The notes: generated from the letters alone by a model not told the origin. A stretch of 64,000 nt of DNA from Planctomycetota bacterium (GCA_039819165.1 JBCBSM010000001.1:2539587-2603586); one strand, 5' to 3'; shown: positions 8,101 to 15,545, numbered from the stretch's first letter. Made by a program: numbers and translations.

Positions 8101-9235
8101 CGCGGATGTCGCCCTCCAGCGACTTGATGCGGTTGACGCACTCCTGCACCTTCTCGTCGGTGGCCGTCCACGGACGCGCAAGCTCCACGAGGTGCAGCGC
8201 CAGCTGGTCGGCCAGCTCGTAGCGGGGGCGGTCCTCGTGGGCCGGGCCCGAGATGATCAGCGGCGTACGAGCCTCGTCGATCAGGATCGAGTCCACCTCG
8301 TCGACGATGGCGAACTCGCGTCGGCGCTGCACCTGCTCGGCCACCTGCCGCTTCATGTTGTCGCGAAGGTAGTCGAAGCCGAACTCGCTCGTCGTGCCGT
8401 ACACGACGTCGCAGCGGTACATGTGCCGCTTGATCTCTTCGGGCTGCATGTGCTGGGGGTGGATGGCGCCCACCGTCATGCCCAGCGCGTGGAAGAAGGG
8501 GAAGGTCCAGTCGCGGTCGCGCTGCACCAAGTAGTCGTTCACGGTGACGACGTGGACCTTCAGCCCCTCGATGGCGGCCAGGTACGTCGCCAGCGGCGCG
8601 ACGATGGTCTTGCCCTCGCCCGTCTTCATCTCGGAGATCTTGCCCTGGCTGAGCACCATGCCGCCGATGAGCTGCACGTCGAACGGCCGCGCCCGGAACG
8701 GTGGGCGGCTCTCGGGGTACAGCTCGCGGACGGCCTCGTAGTACTCGGTGGGGATCTCGACCCGCTGCCAGCCCGCGATCGGCCCGTCCGCGCCGAGGAA
8801 GGCTTCCTCCTCGTCCATCACCGCCCCCTCGGGCGGCTGGCCCATCGCCGTCTTGGGCCACACCACCGGCAGCTCGGCGGCCCGCGTCATCAGGTCGGCG
8901 TGCAGCGATTGCATCGCCTCGGGCAGCCGGCTCGCATCGAAGCCCTGCTCGGGATTGAGCGTGTTGCGGATGCCAACCGCGCGATCCATGGCCTCGCGGG
9001 CGGTGGCGAAGGCCTCGGGCAGCACCTCCTCGGGCTTCGCGCCCGACTCGATGCGGCGGCGGAAGGACGCGAACCGCCCGCGGATGTCCTCGTCGCTCAG
9101 CGCCCGGATCTCGGCCTCGAAGTCGCCGATCTGGCCGACCCGCTGGGTGTACCGCTTGACGAACCGGTCGTTGCGCGACCCGATGATCTTGTTCAGCACC
9201 GGCCCGATGACCGGAATGCCCTGGTTGCTCGACAT
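5132..9235 (-). CDS. secA: Preprotein translocase ATPase SecA, extra-long form
   Basis: SecA drives preproteins through SecYEG with ATP. The protein is 1367 residues, against about 900 in typical bacteria. Walker A is MKTGEGKT at about residues 203-210, and the DEAD-type box region is IVDEVDSILIDEARTPLI. Motifs MTGTADTEAQEF, TNMAGRGTDI and GRSGRQGD are intact. About 90 residues are inserted between VGIRN and FDVQLIGG, before Walker A. A charged coiled-coil stretch follows PLIISG, and the helical wing region holds repeats such as LINWAKSRFDVDI, LAKWVNTKFGFEV and LAEWANRRYQLGL. The C-tail is Gly/Ala/Pro-rich and lacks the usual zinc-binding CxCxSG motif. The ATG at 9235 has GAGG upstream; an in-frame ATG at 9277 would add 14 residues. 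Confidence 0.97.
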   Translation of the reverse strand: MSSNQGIPVIGPVLNKIIGSRNDRFVKRYTQRVGQIGDFEAEIRALSDEDIRGRFASFRRRIESGAKPEEVLPEAFATAREAMDRAVGIRNTLNPEQGFDASRLPEAMQSLHADLMTRAAELPVVWPKTAMGQPPEGAVMDEEEAFLGADGPIAGWQRVEIPTEYYEAVRELYPESRPPFRARPFDVQLIGGMVLSQGKISEMKTGEGKTIVAPLATYLAAIEGLKVHVVTVNDYLVQRDRDWTFPFFHALGMTVGAIHPQHMQPEEIKRHMYRCDVVYGTTSEFGFDYLRDNMKRQVAEQVQRRREFAIVDEVDSILIDEARTPLIISGPAHEDRPRYELADQLALHLVELARPWTATDEKVQECVNRIKSLEGDIRGARDAASKKQMQAELAEARTRLAPLEAERDQHTQYYEVKMERKQAHLTHEGIAEAQKKAGVGSFYVDENMDLPHLLENALRARVVYEKDRDYVIMNMPDRQTGRDEPSIVIVDTFTGRPMIGRQWSDGLHQAVEAKEQVPVKQETQTVATVTIQNFFKMYERLAGMTGTADTEAQEFNDIYSLDVVSIPTNKQVVRNDFDDLMFLREKDKWEAIVDEIKAFHDVGRPILVGTTSVERSEFLSQMLQRKHGVKHEVLNAKQHEREAHIVVNAGQIGAVMIATNMAGRGTDIKLGAVSREDLIDHWLRRGIASRGLKPDAGEDELRENVYRKVAQTELKGEGLSKREIEQLPFEELEIKLLRAWAIGHTYLTPKQVEGASRDELLAELDAAGRFLLHRIRWFDGVEDLGGLHVIGTERHESRRIDNQLRGRSGRQGDNGSSRFFVSLEDPLMKMFAGQAMQSFLSRVGGMKEGDSIEHPWLSKSFMRAQRKVEERNFQIRKNILEYDEVMEHQRQYFYGLRQRVLEGRDVKGLVLGYIDTSVDEACGEYLDRDYPAECAAEFAKQNLDCSIQPDRLRGKDQEDMEIAIRREAKDDVRQMIDVTLGEYIPMEGSEVSVDFDSAGLINWAKSRFDVDIDAADLREGGASERRHVFDLLVDAAHHKIEEADLSGLAQYTADDYGARELAKWVNTKFGFEVDIAEVLKAEKAEERTAADLIEQKARELYHDLEVRYPPEFAMNVTRNMMRQSPADALTQLAEWANRRYQLGLKDEELRKTNPTALQQKLEKASREFVDSGRLQKEIDDALACPNDDALDAHLKQRFDLRVGVPDWMRGLRGEQRSGVVRGRIEELLRGEMLHLERMVLLEALDNGWRDHLYQMEKLRDSINFRAFSQQDPRIAFKREGATIFQGMQQDVRDRVTDYIFKIQLTPAEPTSGTGLGPLASGGARPTGAAAAGRAAGPGQGRIAPVRAGGPPPAGGAQGGGITGPGFN

Positions 9236-9358
9236 GGCGTGCCTCGTGCGAAGATGGTCCGCCGGGGCGGCAACCACGGCGGCGATGCGTGTCTCGATGT
9301 CACGGCGCGGGCAATGAAGTCCGCCGCTGGGCGCCCGGAGCCCGGCGCGGCGGGAGCG

Positions 9359-9706
9359 CTACGAGGCCGGCGAAGGCGGCGGGAGATCGATCAGCCACGG
9401 CGACGCGACGATCGAGGCCGTCACGCCATCGGTGGGTGCGCTCGCCGCGAGGCGGTCTTCCGCCCGCGGGTGCGCGAATCCAATCCTGTCCCGGGCGTCG
9501 GTCGCGGAGAGCGCGTGCTCGATGGCCCGCTCGGCATCCCGGGGCCACGCGCCGCGGGGCGCGCCGGCGACGACGGCCGACACGATCAGCGGCGTGCGGC
9601 GGGCCGCGTCGGCCGTGCTCAGCAGCACCAGCGCGGTCGCCAGCGCCGCCAGGGTGACCGCCCGGCCGCAGCGAGTCGTTCGGGATGTGATCGGTTCGCT
9701 GCGCAT
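9359..9706 (-). CDS. Small putative exported protein of unknown function
   Basis: A 115-residue reading frame that starts MRSEPITSRTTRCGRAV and continues with the hydrophobic stretch TLAALATALVLLSTADA, which looks like a signal peptide with an Ala-x-Ala-like end. The remainder is short and has no recognised domain. It lies 123 bases upstream of secA on the same strand. Support is limited to the signal-like N-terminus and the lack of a competing gene here. An upstream in-frame ATG at 9745 exists. I do not recognise it. Confidence 0.42.
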   Translation of the reverse strand: MRSEPITSRTTRCGRAVTLAALATALVLLSTADAARRTPLIVSAVVAGAPRGAWPRDAERAIEHALSATDARDRIGFAHPRAEDRLAASAPTDGVTASIVASPWLIDLPPPSPAS

Positions 9707-9915
9707 CGTGCCGGCGTTCGGACGCGGTCTCCCGCGTGGTATCACACTGGGACGCGCCGGGTTCGGATTCCGGTCCGGCGACGTCGCGGCTGCGTAAGTA
9801 TCGGCTGGGCTGAGCCCGGGGGCAACGCCCGTGCTCGTCCAGTCCGCCTACAACGACCGATATTCGGGCTCGTCACGCGTCCGGACCCGAGATCGATCCG
9901 TCCAAGAGGCCCACA

Positions 9916-10296
9916 ATGCACGTCATGGCCGAGCGTCGCCTGCTGCCCACTACCCGCAACGCCGTCACGCACAAGTTCAGCGTGGGCGGCCACGAGGGCT
10001 ATCTCACCATCGGCCTGTACGACGATGGCAGCCCGGGCGAGGTCTTCATCAAGATGGCCAAGGAGGGCTCGACCATCAAGGGCATGGTCCAGGCCTACTG
10101 CCGCGCCCTGAGCCTCGCCCTGCAGTACGGCCTGCCGATCGAGGAGGCCGTCACCCGCTTCAAGGGCATGCGCTTCGAGCCCATGGGCCCCACCAGCAAC
10201 CCCGACATCCCCGAGGCCACCAGCCTCGTGGACTACACCGCCAAGTACCTCGACCACCAGTTCGGCGCTGCCGCTCCGCGGCGCTACACGCCCTAG
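9916..10296 (+). CDS. Free-standing C-terminal domain of class II (B12) ribonucleotide reductase
   Basis: A 126-residue protein matching the segment near the C-terminus of adenosylcobalamin-dependent NrdJ: THKFSVGGHEGYLTIGLYDD, then GEVFIKMAKEGSTIKGMV, ALQYGLPIEEAVTRF and RFEPMGPTSNPDIP. In full-length NrdJ this domain follows the ten-stranded barrel. Here the catalytic barrel is absent, and so is a C-terminal cysteine pair, since the protein ends AAAPRRYTP. It could be a separated subunit of a split reductase or a regulatory homologue; this is inference. The ATG at 9916 has AAGAGG at the right distance. It is convergent with the dehydrogenase ending at 10303. Confidence 0.85.
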   Translation: MHVMAERRLLPTTRNAVTHKFSVGGHEGYLTIGLYDDGSPGEVFIKMAKEGSTIKGMVQAYCRALSLALQYGLPIEEAVTRFKGMRFEPMGPTSNPDIPEATSLVDYTAKYLDHQFGAAAPRRYTP

Positions 10297-10302
10297 GCCT
10301 GT

Positions 10303-11277
10303 TTACGCGATCCGATTCGGCGGCTCGCCGCCCGCCAGGATCGCCCGCGCATTGGCCGACACCATCTCGGTCATCATCTCGCGGTACCGCGTCTCGGCGC
10401 TGCCGATGTGCGGCGTGAGCACCGCGTTGTCCGCGGTCCGCAGCCCGGGATGGATCGCCGGCTCGCGCTCGTAGACGTCCAGCCCCGCGCCCCGGATGGC
10501 CCGCGCATCGAGCGCGCCCGCGAGGGCCGCTTCGTCCACCACCGGACCGCGGGCCGTGTTGATCAGGATCGCGCCGGGCTTCATCAGCCCAAGCCGCCGT
10601 CCGTCGATCAGGTGCCGCGTCTCGTCGGTCAGCGGCGTGTGCAGGCTCACCACGTCGGCCCGCGCGAGCCCCTCGTCGAGCTCCACCCGCTCGGCGGCGA
10701 GGGGCGCCAGCTCGAAGTCCCAGTGCCGGCTGCGGGCCACGTACAGCACCCGCATGCCCCAGCCCAGGCTCCGCAGCGCCACCGCCCGGCCGATCCGCCC
10801 CGCCCCCACGATCAGCAGCGTCCGCCCCGTGAGGTCGGCCCCCAGGAAGTCGACCATGCCCAGCGGGCCGTTGTCGGGGTACGCATCGCTGCGGGCGTAA
10901 TGGTCGGCCTCGACCACCCGCCGCGCGACGGCCAGCAGCAGCGCCCACGCCAGATCGGCCGTGCCCTCGGTCACCGCGTCGGGCGTGTTGGTAACCAGCA
11001 CGCCGCGATCACGGCAGGCGTCGAGGTCGATGTTGTCCACGCCCACGGCGTACTGGCACACGCCCCGCAGCGAGCCGCCCGCGGCCTCGAGCATCTCGGC
11101 GTCGACGCGGTCGGTGAACATGCTGACCAGCAACCGCGCGCCCCGGATGGCCTCCAGCACCGTCGCCCGCGGCGGCATCTCATGCCCCAGCACCCGCACG
11201 CGCGCACCGTCTGCGTCGAGCGTTCCAGGCACGGCTCGGGTGACGAGCACGTCGCAGGGTGCTCCCTCAGCGGGCAT
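10303..11277 (-). CDS. D-isomer-specific 2-hydroxyacid dehydrogenase
   Basis: A 324-residue NAD(P)-dependent dehydrogenase. The Rossmann fingerprint is LLIVGAGRIGRAVALRSLGWG, and the signature blocks MKPGAILINTARGPVVDE and GAGLDVYEREP follow. The catalytic histidine is in LTPHIGSAE, and the family Arg and Glu lie in the expected blocks. The substrate (glyoxylate, phosphoglycerate or another 2-keto acid) cannot be fixed from sequence, and there is no ACT domain as in long SerA forms. The ATG at 11277 lies 10 bases inside the end of the upstream polymerase gene, so the two are probably cotranscribed. Confidence 0.93.
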   Translation of the reverse strand: MPAEGAPCDVLVTRAVPGTLDADGARVRVLGHEMPPRATVLEAIRGARLLVSMFTDRVDAEMLEAAGGSLRGVCQYAVGVDNIDLDACRDRGVLVTNTPDAVTEGTADLAWALLLAVARRVVEADHYARSDAYPDNGPLGMVDFLGADLTGRTLLIVGAGRIGRAVALRSLGWGMRVLYVARSRHWDFELAPLAAERVELDEGLARADVVSLHTPLTDETRHLIDGRRLGLMKPGAILINTARGPVVDEAALAGALDARAIRGAGLDVYEREPAIHPGLRTADNAVLTPHIGSAETRYREMMTEMVSANARAILAGGEPPNRIA

Positions 11278-12523
11278 GCGTGGCCCCCGTCTTCGGGCCG
11301 ACCGCGCGATCGGGCGTCGCCATCGATGGCGGGATGCGCCCGAAGGCGATCTTGTCGTCCATCTGGTGGCTGCATCCGTGCATGGATCCAAAGTAGAGCG
11401 AGGCCGGCCCCCAGCGATCGGTCGCCGCGTCGAGCACCCGCGACAGCTCGGCGGGCGCGCGCTCCAGGCCGAACAGCATGCCGGGTTGCCCATCAGCGCG
11501 CACCAGTCCGCCCACCGCCGCGTGCACCTGCAGCGGTCGCGTCCCCCGCCAGGTCTGCCGCTCCCACAGCCCGTAGAAGCAATTCAGCAGCTCGGGCGTG
11601 TCCTGCACGTGCGGCAGCGTGGCCGAGGCATGCCAGCGTTCGCCGCCGTCGAGCCGGACACCGATGCCGAGTTCGCCGGCGAGGTATCCGTCGTTGCGCA
11701 GCCGCCGGCCGAGCCTGCTGACGAGCCTCACGAGCATCGTGCGGGCTCCCCGGGGATCACGGAGCCTCGGCTCGAGTACGTTGGCGTGGCTCATCGAGCT
11801 CCGCCTGGTGGGGATCTCGGGCTCGTCGAGGCCGTGGAAACCGGCCCACCAATCCCCGCCGATCGCCGAGCCCCACAGCCCGATGGCCTCTCGCCGATCT
11901 AGGTTCCACAAGTCGCGGACGGTAGAAACGCCCCCGGCTCGTAGTCGCGCCGCCATGGATCGTGCGATGCCCGTGAGATCGTCGAGTTCGAGGTGCCCGA
12001 GGCGATCGGGCATGTCCTCGATCGCCAGCACCGCGAGCCCATCGGGCTTGTCCAGATCGCTGGCGATCTTCGCCAGCAGCCGCGATGGCGCGATCCCCAC
12101 CGAGCAGGTGATCGCCTCGCTGAATCCGGCGCGGATCTCCGAGCGGATGTGCTCGCCCAGGGCGCGCGCCGCCGCCGCCGATCGCTCGGCGCCCACCAAT
12201 CGCACCGACCACTCGTCGATGGAATAGGCCTTGTGCACCGGTGCGCACCGGTCGATGCAGGCCATAACCTCTCTGTGCACGTCGACGTACGTGGGCGGCC
12301 GGGCTTGCACGAAGGCGATGTCGCCGCACAGCCGCCGGGCCTCGTGCACCCGCGTGCCCACCGAGACGCCGGCCCGCTTGGCTTCCTGGCTGGCGGCGAT
12401 GACGCAGGTCCCCTCGGAATCCGTCGGAACGATCCCTACGGGCCGCCCGCGCAGCTCGGGCCTCAGGTGCTGCTCGATGGACGCGAAGAAGCTATCCATG
12501 TCGACGAAGAGCCAGTTCAGCAC
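11267..12523 (-). CDS. Y-family (DinB/Pol IV-like) DNA polymerase
   Basis: A 418-residue translesion polymerase. The palm carries FVDMDSFFASIEQ with Asp8, and YSIDEW with Asp103-Glu104, the three metal-binding carboxylates. The thumb/HhH region includes LDDLTGIARSMAARLRAGG, which resembles the GIG helix-hairpin-helix of DinB although the loop is GIA. The little-finger region follows and ends in a short polar tail. It would bypass damaged bases. No beta-clamp peptide is obvious at the C-terminus. Its start is 57 bases from the divergent EEP hydrolase gene, and its 3' end overlaps the dehydrogenase start. Confidence 0.92.
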   Translation of the reverse strand: MLNWLFVDMDSFFASIEQHLRPELRGRPVGIVPTDSEGTCVIAASQEAKRAGVSVGTRVHEARRLCGDIAFVQARPPTYVDVHREVMACIDRCAPVHKAYSIDEWSVRLVGAERSAAAARALGEHIRSEIRAGFSEAITCSVGIAPSRLLAKIASDLDKPDGLAVLAIEDMPDRLGHLELDDLTGIARSMAARLRAGGVSTVRDLWNLDRREAIGLWGSAIGGDWWAGFHGLDEPEIPTRRSSMSHANVLEPRLRDPRGARTMLVRLVSRLGRRLRNDGYLAGELGIGVRLDGGERWHASATLPHVQDTPELLNCFYGLWERQTWRGTRPLQVHAAVGGLVRADGQPGMLFGLERAPAELSRVLDAATDRWGPASLYFGSMHGCSHQMDDKIAFGRIPPSMATPDRAVGPKTGATHAR

Positions 12524-12580
12524 GAGCGACGCCCCGGTGTCATTCCAAACATTATGCGATCAAATCTGATGGGGTCCACG

Positions 12581-13342
12581 ATGCTCACCCTGGCGGCCTG
12601 GAACATCTGCCACGGCGGCGGGCGGCGGCTGCCTCGGATCATCCTGCGGCTGCTCGATCTCGACGCCGACGTCGTCGCCCTCAGCGAGGTCCGCTGGCCC
12701 GCCGCCGGCCAGCTGATCGGCATCCTGGCCGACCACGGCTGGCGCTGGCACGCCGCCGCCCGCGTCGGCCGTGGCAACGGGCTGCTCGTGCTCTCGCGGC
12801 TGCCGATGTGCAGCGAATACGGCGAGCACCAGAAGCACGCTGGCCACGAGGAGCACGGCGAGCACCCCCCGCCTACGGGCGGCGTCAGGCCCTCCATGCT
12901 GCCGTGCCGCTGCGAGAGCGGCCCGGGCTCGCCCGGCCGTCCCCTCGACCTGCTGGCGGTCCATCTGCCGCACGAGCCTCGGCTCCGGGTGGCCGCCTGG
13001 CGCGGCGTCGAGCGTCGGGCGCGGGCCGCCACGGGCGATCTCGCGGTCGTCGGCGACTTCAACGCGCCGCCCCGGGGCCATCCCGCGCTCGCGAAGGCCG
13101 ACGCCGTTGCAATGGGGCGGCTGGCCTCGCTCGGCGTCGTCCGCGTGCCCGCGGCGGACCCCGACGGCGTCACCTGGCGCGGCAATCTGGGCAGTGCCGA
13201 GATCGACGGCGCGTTCGTTTCGGGGCGGCTGCGCGACCGCGTTTCGTCGGTGCGCATCGTGGCCGAAGCGCTCGACGAGCGCGAGTCGGACCACGCACCG
13301 ATCCGCGTCGAGGTGCTCGCCGCGGGAGAAAAACGGAAATAA
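12581..13342 (+). CDS. Endonuclease/exonuclease/phosphatase (EEP) superfamily hydrolase
   Basis: A 253-residue protein with the EEP landmarks in order: WNICHGG (Asn), ALSEVRW (Glu), LLAVHLPHE (His), VGDFNAPP (Asp-x-Asn) and ESDHAPI (Asp-His). It should be a metal-dependent phosphodiesterase or nuclease; the substrate is unknown. Between SRLPMCSEY and the strand before LLAVHLP there is an insertion with five xxH tripeptides from a 9-bp tandem repeat. I chose the ATG at 12581 because homology starts at TLAAWNI. In-frame ATGs at 12554 and 12569 are possible, and no start has a strong ribosome site. It diverges from the Y-family polymerase gene. Confidence 0.85.
   Translation: MLTLAAWNICHGGGRRLPRIILRLLDLDADVVALSEVRWPAAGQLIGILADHGWRWHAAARVGRGNGLLVLSRLPMCSEYGEHQKHAGHEEHGEHPPPTGGVRPSMLPCRCESGPGSPGRPLDLLAVHLPHEPRLRVAAWRGVERRARAATGDLAVVGDFNAPPRGHPALAKADAVAMGRLASLGVVRVPAADPDGVTWRGNLGSAEIDGAFVSGRLRDRVSSVRIVAEALDERESDHAPIRVEVLAAGEKRK
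12821..12865 (+). repeat. Five tandem 9-bp units within the EEP gene
   Basis: The units GGCGAGCAC, CAGAAGCAC, GCTGGCCAC, GAGGAGCAC and GGCGAGCAC run without gaps and stay in frame, encoding GEH QKH AGH EEH GEH. All five end in CAC. Confidence 0.9.
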
Positions 13343-13482
13343 TCGGCAAAAACACCGGTTTTTTTAGGGTCGCCGAGCAATCAGCCGACTTGTTTGCGGC
13401 AAGCGGATGCGTTTAATTCGTGCCCGGAGTATGGGCACCCGCACGGCGCACACGCCAGACCGCACGCACGGAGTGCACGACC

Positions 13483-13956
13483 ATGGCCAAGAGAACCACC
13501 ACCCGTTCCACCCGGAAAACCACCAAGAAGACGGTCCGCCGCCCCCGCAGCACCGCCACCAGCCGCAAGGCGAGCACCAGCCGCAAGACCTCGACGCGGC
13601 GCACGAGCACCGCCGCCAAGTCCGGCAGCGCCCGGATCACCGGCGCGAAGGGCAAGCCCCGCACCAAGAGCGAGATCCAGGCCCTCATCGCCGAGCACGT
13701 GGGCATCTCCAAGAAGGAGGTCGCCCAGGTCTTCGACACGATGGCGACCATGATCGCCGCCGACCTCAAGAAGGGCAGCGTCGGCACCTTCAACGTGCCG
13801 GGCATGATGAAGGTCACCGTGCAGCGCAAGCCCGCCACCAAGGCCCGCAAGGGCATCAACCCCTTCACCGGCGAACCGACCGTCTTCAAGGCCAAGCCCG
13901 CCCGCAACGTCGTCAAGGTCCGCCCCCTCAAGGGCCTCAAGGACGCCGTCGCCTAG
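13483..13956 (+). CDS. HU-family DNA-binding protein with a basic Ser/Thr-rich tail
   Basis: A 157-residue nucleoid protein. The first 55 or so residues are almost only Lys, Arg, Ser, Thr and Ala (for example RKTTKKTVRRPRSTATSRKA), like the tail of histone H1. The HU domain follows: KSEIQALIAEHVGISKKEVA, then GSVGTFNVPGMMKVTVQ and NPFTGEPTVFKAKPARN, the DNA-inserting arm. HU proteins bend and compact DNA as dimers. The ATG at 13483 follows a leader of about 100 bases after an A/T-rich stretch near 13330-13370, unusual here, which may contain the promoter. A strong hairpin follows the stop. Confidence 0.93.
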   Translation: MAKRTTTRSTRKTTKKTVRRPRSTATSRKASTSRKTSTRRTSTAAKSGSARITGAKGKPRTKSEIQALIAEHVGISKKEVAQVFDTMATMIAADLKKGSVGTFNVPGMMKVTVQRKPATKARKGINPFTGEPTVFKAKPARNVVKVRPLKGLKDAVA

Positions 13957-13963
13957 CCATCCC

Positions 13964-13989
13964 GGGCCGGACGCGAGATCGTCCGGCCC
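13964..13989 (+). terminator. Strong hairpin between the HU gene and psuG
   Basis: A perfect 10-bp stem GGGCCGGACG/CGTCCGGCCC with the loop CGAGAT begins 7 bases after the HU stop codon and ends 14 bases before the psuG start. With no T-tract it may stabilise the HU 3' end or weaken readthrough rather than terminate fully. Confidence 0.55.
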
Positions 13990-14003
13990 ACCAGCCCCGC
14001 CGC

Positions 14004-14906
14004 ATGGCCGACCAACCCCACGCCCGCGCGACCCATCGCACCACCGTGCGACGCGTCGCCGGGCGTGCTGCCGTTGCGCTCGAGACCACGCTGCTCGCCC
14101 ACGGCGTGCCGAGGGCCGAGGGCGCCACGCTCGGCGGCGAGCTCGAACAGATCGTCCGCGACGCCGGCGGACGGCCCGCGACCATCGGCGTGCTCCGCGG
14201 CACGCCCGTCGTGGGGCTGTCGGCCGACGAACTCGCCGAGTTCCTTGCCGAACCCGAGATTACCAAGGCCAACCCGGCCAACCTGGGCGTGGCCTGTGCG
14301 CGGGGTGGCATGGCGGCGACCACCGCGGGCGCCACCATCCAGCTGGCGGCCGCCGCCGGCATCCGCGTCGTCGCCACGGGCGGCCTGGGCGGGGTGCACC
14401 CCGATCTCGCGCAGCGGCTGGACGTCAGCGCCGACCTCGCCGCACTGGCCCGGTACCCCGTTGCCGTCGCATGCAGCGGCGTCAAGGGCCTGCTCGACGT
14501 CGCGTCCACTCGGGAGCTGCTCGAGACGCTCGGCGTGCCCGTCGTGGGCTACCGCACGGACGCCTTCCCCGCCTTCTACCTCCGCGACGGGGCCGCGGGC
14601 GTCGATGCTCGATTCGACGACGTCGCCGGCCTCGCGGGCTTCGTCCGCCGCAGCCTCGCGGAGACCGGCCGCGGCGTGCTCGTCGCGCAGCCGGCGCCCG
14701 AGTCCCACGCGATCGATCCCGCCGCCTGGAACGACTGGCTCGCGCAGGCCCGCGAACGGGCGGCGTCGGCGACGGGCCGGGACGTCACACCGTCCATCCT
14801 CGCGGCATTGCACGAGATCTCGGGGGGTAGCACGCTGCGCGCAAACCTCGCGCTCGTCCGGGCCAACGCGCGGCTCGGCGGCGAGCTGGCCGCCGCCATG
14901 GCATGA
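14004..14906 (+). CDS. psuG: Pseudouridine-5'-phosphate glycosidase
   Basis: A 300-residue protein matching PsuG across its length: ALETTLLAHGVPRAEG near the start, TKANPANLGVACARG with the catalytic-region lysine, ATGGLGGVHPD, SGVKGLLDVASTRELLETLG and GYRTDAFPAFYLRDG. PsuG splits pseudouridine 5'-phosphate into uracil and ribose 5-phosphate, usually after PsuK phosphorylates pseudouridine. No PsuK gene is adjacent. The gene follows the HU gene by 47 bases with a 10-bp hairpin between them, so it may be read only partly from the HU promoter. Confidence 0.95.
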   Translation: MADQPHARATHRTTVRRVAGRAAVALETTLLAHGVPRAEGATLGGELEQIVRDAGGRPATIGVLRGTPVVGLSADELAEFLAEPEITKANPANLGVACARGGMAATTAGATIQLAAAAGIRVVATGGLGGVHPDLAQRLDVSADLAALARYPVAVACSGVKGLLDVASTRELLETLGVPVVGYRTDAFPAFYLRDGAAGVDARFDDVAGLAGFVRRSLAETGRGVLVAQPAPESHAIDPAAWNDWLAQARERAASATGRDVTPSILAALHEISGGSTLRANLALVRANARLGGELAAAMA

Positions 14907-14924
14907 CCGCGCGAATGCGCCGGG

Positions 14925-15428
14925 CTACGCGCCCTCGTCCCGCAGGTACCGCTTCAGGTCCCGCTGGGCCTTCTCGAGGTCGACCTGCAGCCGCCGCACG
15001 CGCAGCAGCGAACGGACTCGGGTCAGCAGTTCGAGCTTGTTGACGGGCTTGGTCAGGAAGTCGTCCGCCCCGCTCTCGACGGCCTTCTCCACGTCGCCCA
15101 CCTCGCCGAGCGCCGTCACCATGATCACGGGGATGTCGCGGGTCGCCGGGTCGCCCTTCAGCCGCTCGCAGGCCTGGTAGCCGCTCATGCGGGGCATCAT
15201 GATGTCCAGCAGCACCAGGTCCGGGGTGTGCTCGGCCACCATCCGCAGGGCGGCCTCGCCGTCGGCGGCGATCGAGACCTCCACGCCCAGATCGTCCAGG
15301 TAGGCCTCGAGTAGCTCGGCGTTCTGGGCGTTGTCGTCGACCACGAGCACACGGCCCGGCGTCTCCGGGCTGCTTCCGTCGGGTGCCGGCTGCGTGTCGG
15401 TGTGGTGCTGGGTGTCGTCCTGGGCCAT
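14925..15428 (-). CDS. Receiver-only response regulator
   Basis: A 167-residue protein: a polar leader of about 25 residues, a CheY-like receiver domain (acidic pair Asp31-Asp32 in VLVVDDN, phosphoacceptor Asp75 in LVLLDIMMPRMSG, Thr105, Lys127 in LTKPVNK) and a C-terminal basic helix VRRLQVDLEKAQRDLKRYL. There is no DNA-binding output domain, so it signals through protein contacts, perhaps by its C-terminal helix. No kinase gene is next to it. The ATG at 15428 is preceded by a short leader containing a hairpin and a TATAAG box. Confidence 0.92.
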   Translation of the reverse strand: MAQDDTQHHTDTQPAPDGSSPETPGRVLVVDDNAQNAELLEAYLDDLGVEVSIAADGEAALRMVAEHTPDLVLLDIMMPRMSGYQACERLKGDPATRDIPVIMVTALGEVGDVEKAVESGADDFLTKPVNKLELLTRVRSLLRVRRLQVDLEKAQRDLKRYLRDEGA

Positions 15429-15437
15429 GCTCGGGCT

Positions 15438-15471
15438 CCCCGCACGCGTCGTGGGACGCGGGGAACTTATA
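15438..15471 (-). promoter_or_regulatory. Possible -10 box and 5'-leader hairpin of the response regulator
   Basis: On the minus strand TATAAG (15466-15471) is followed at once by a hairpin: outer stem CCCC/GGGG (15438-15441 with 15460-15463) and inner stem GCGTC/GACGC with loop GTGG, with a 4-base bulge on one side. No convincing -35 box is seen. The hairpin would lie at or near the mRNA 5' end. Confidence 0.35.
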
Positions 15472-15545
15472 TGCTCGCCGCTCACCGCCCGCCGGTGATC
15501 TGGCCGATGCACACCACCCGGGCGGCGTGCTCGGCCGCAAATGGG

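Noticed and set aside
5483..10111. A very long open frame (over 1500 codons) on the plus strand opposite secA
   Set aside because: It is antisense to a certain gene; the high GC third-position bias removes stops. The translation is a low-complexity Leu/Val/Ala/Arg mixture without domains.
13340..13372. Terminator with a T-run after the EEP gene
   Set aside because: There is a T7 run near 13363, but the stem before it is only three or four pairs, too weak to call.
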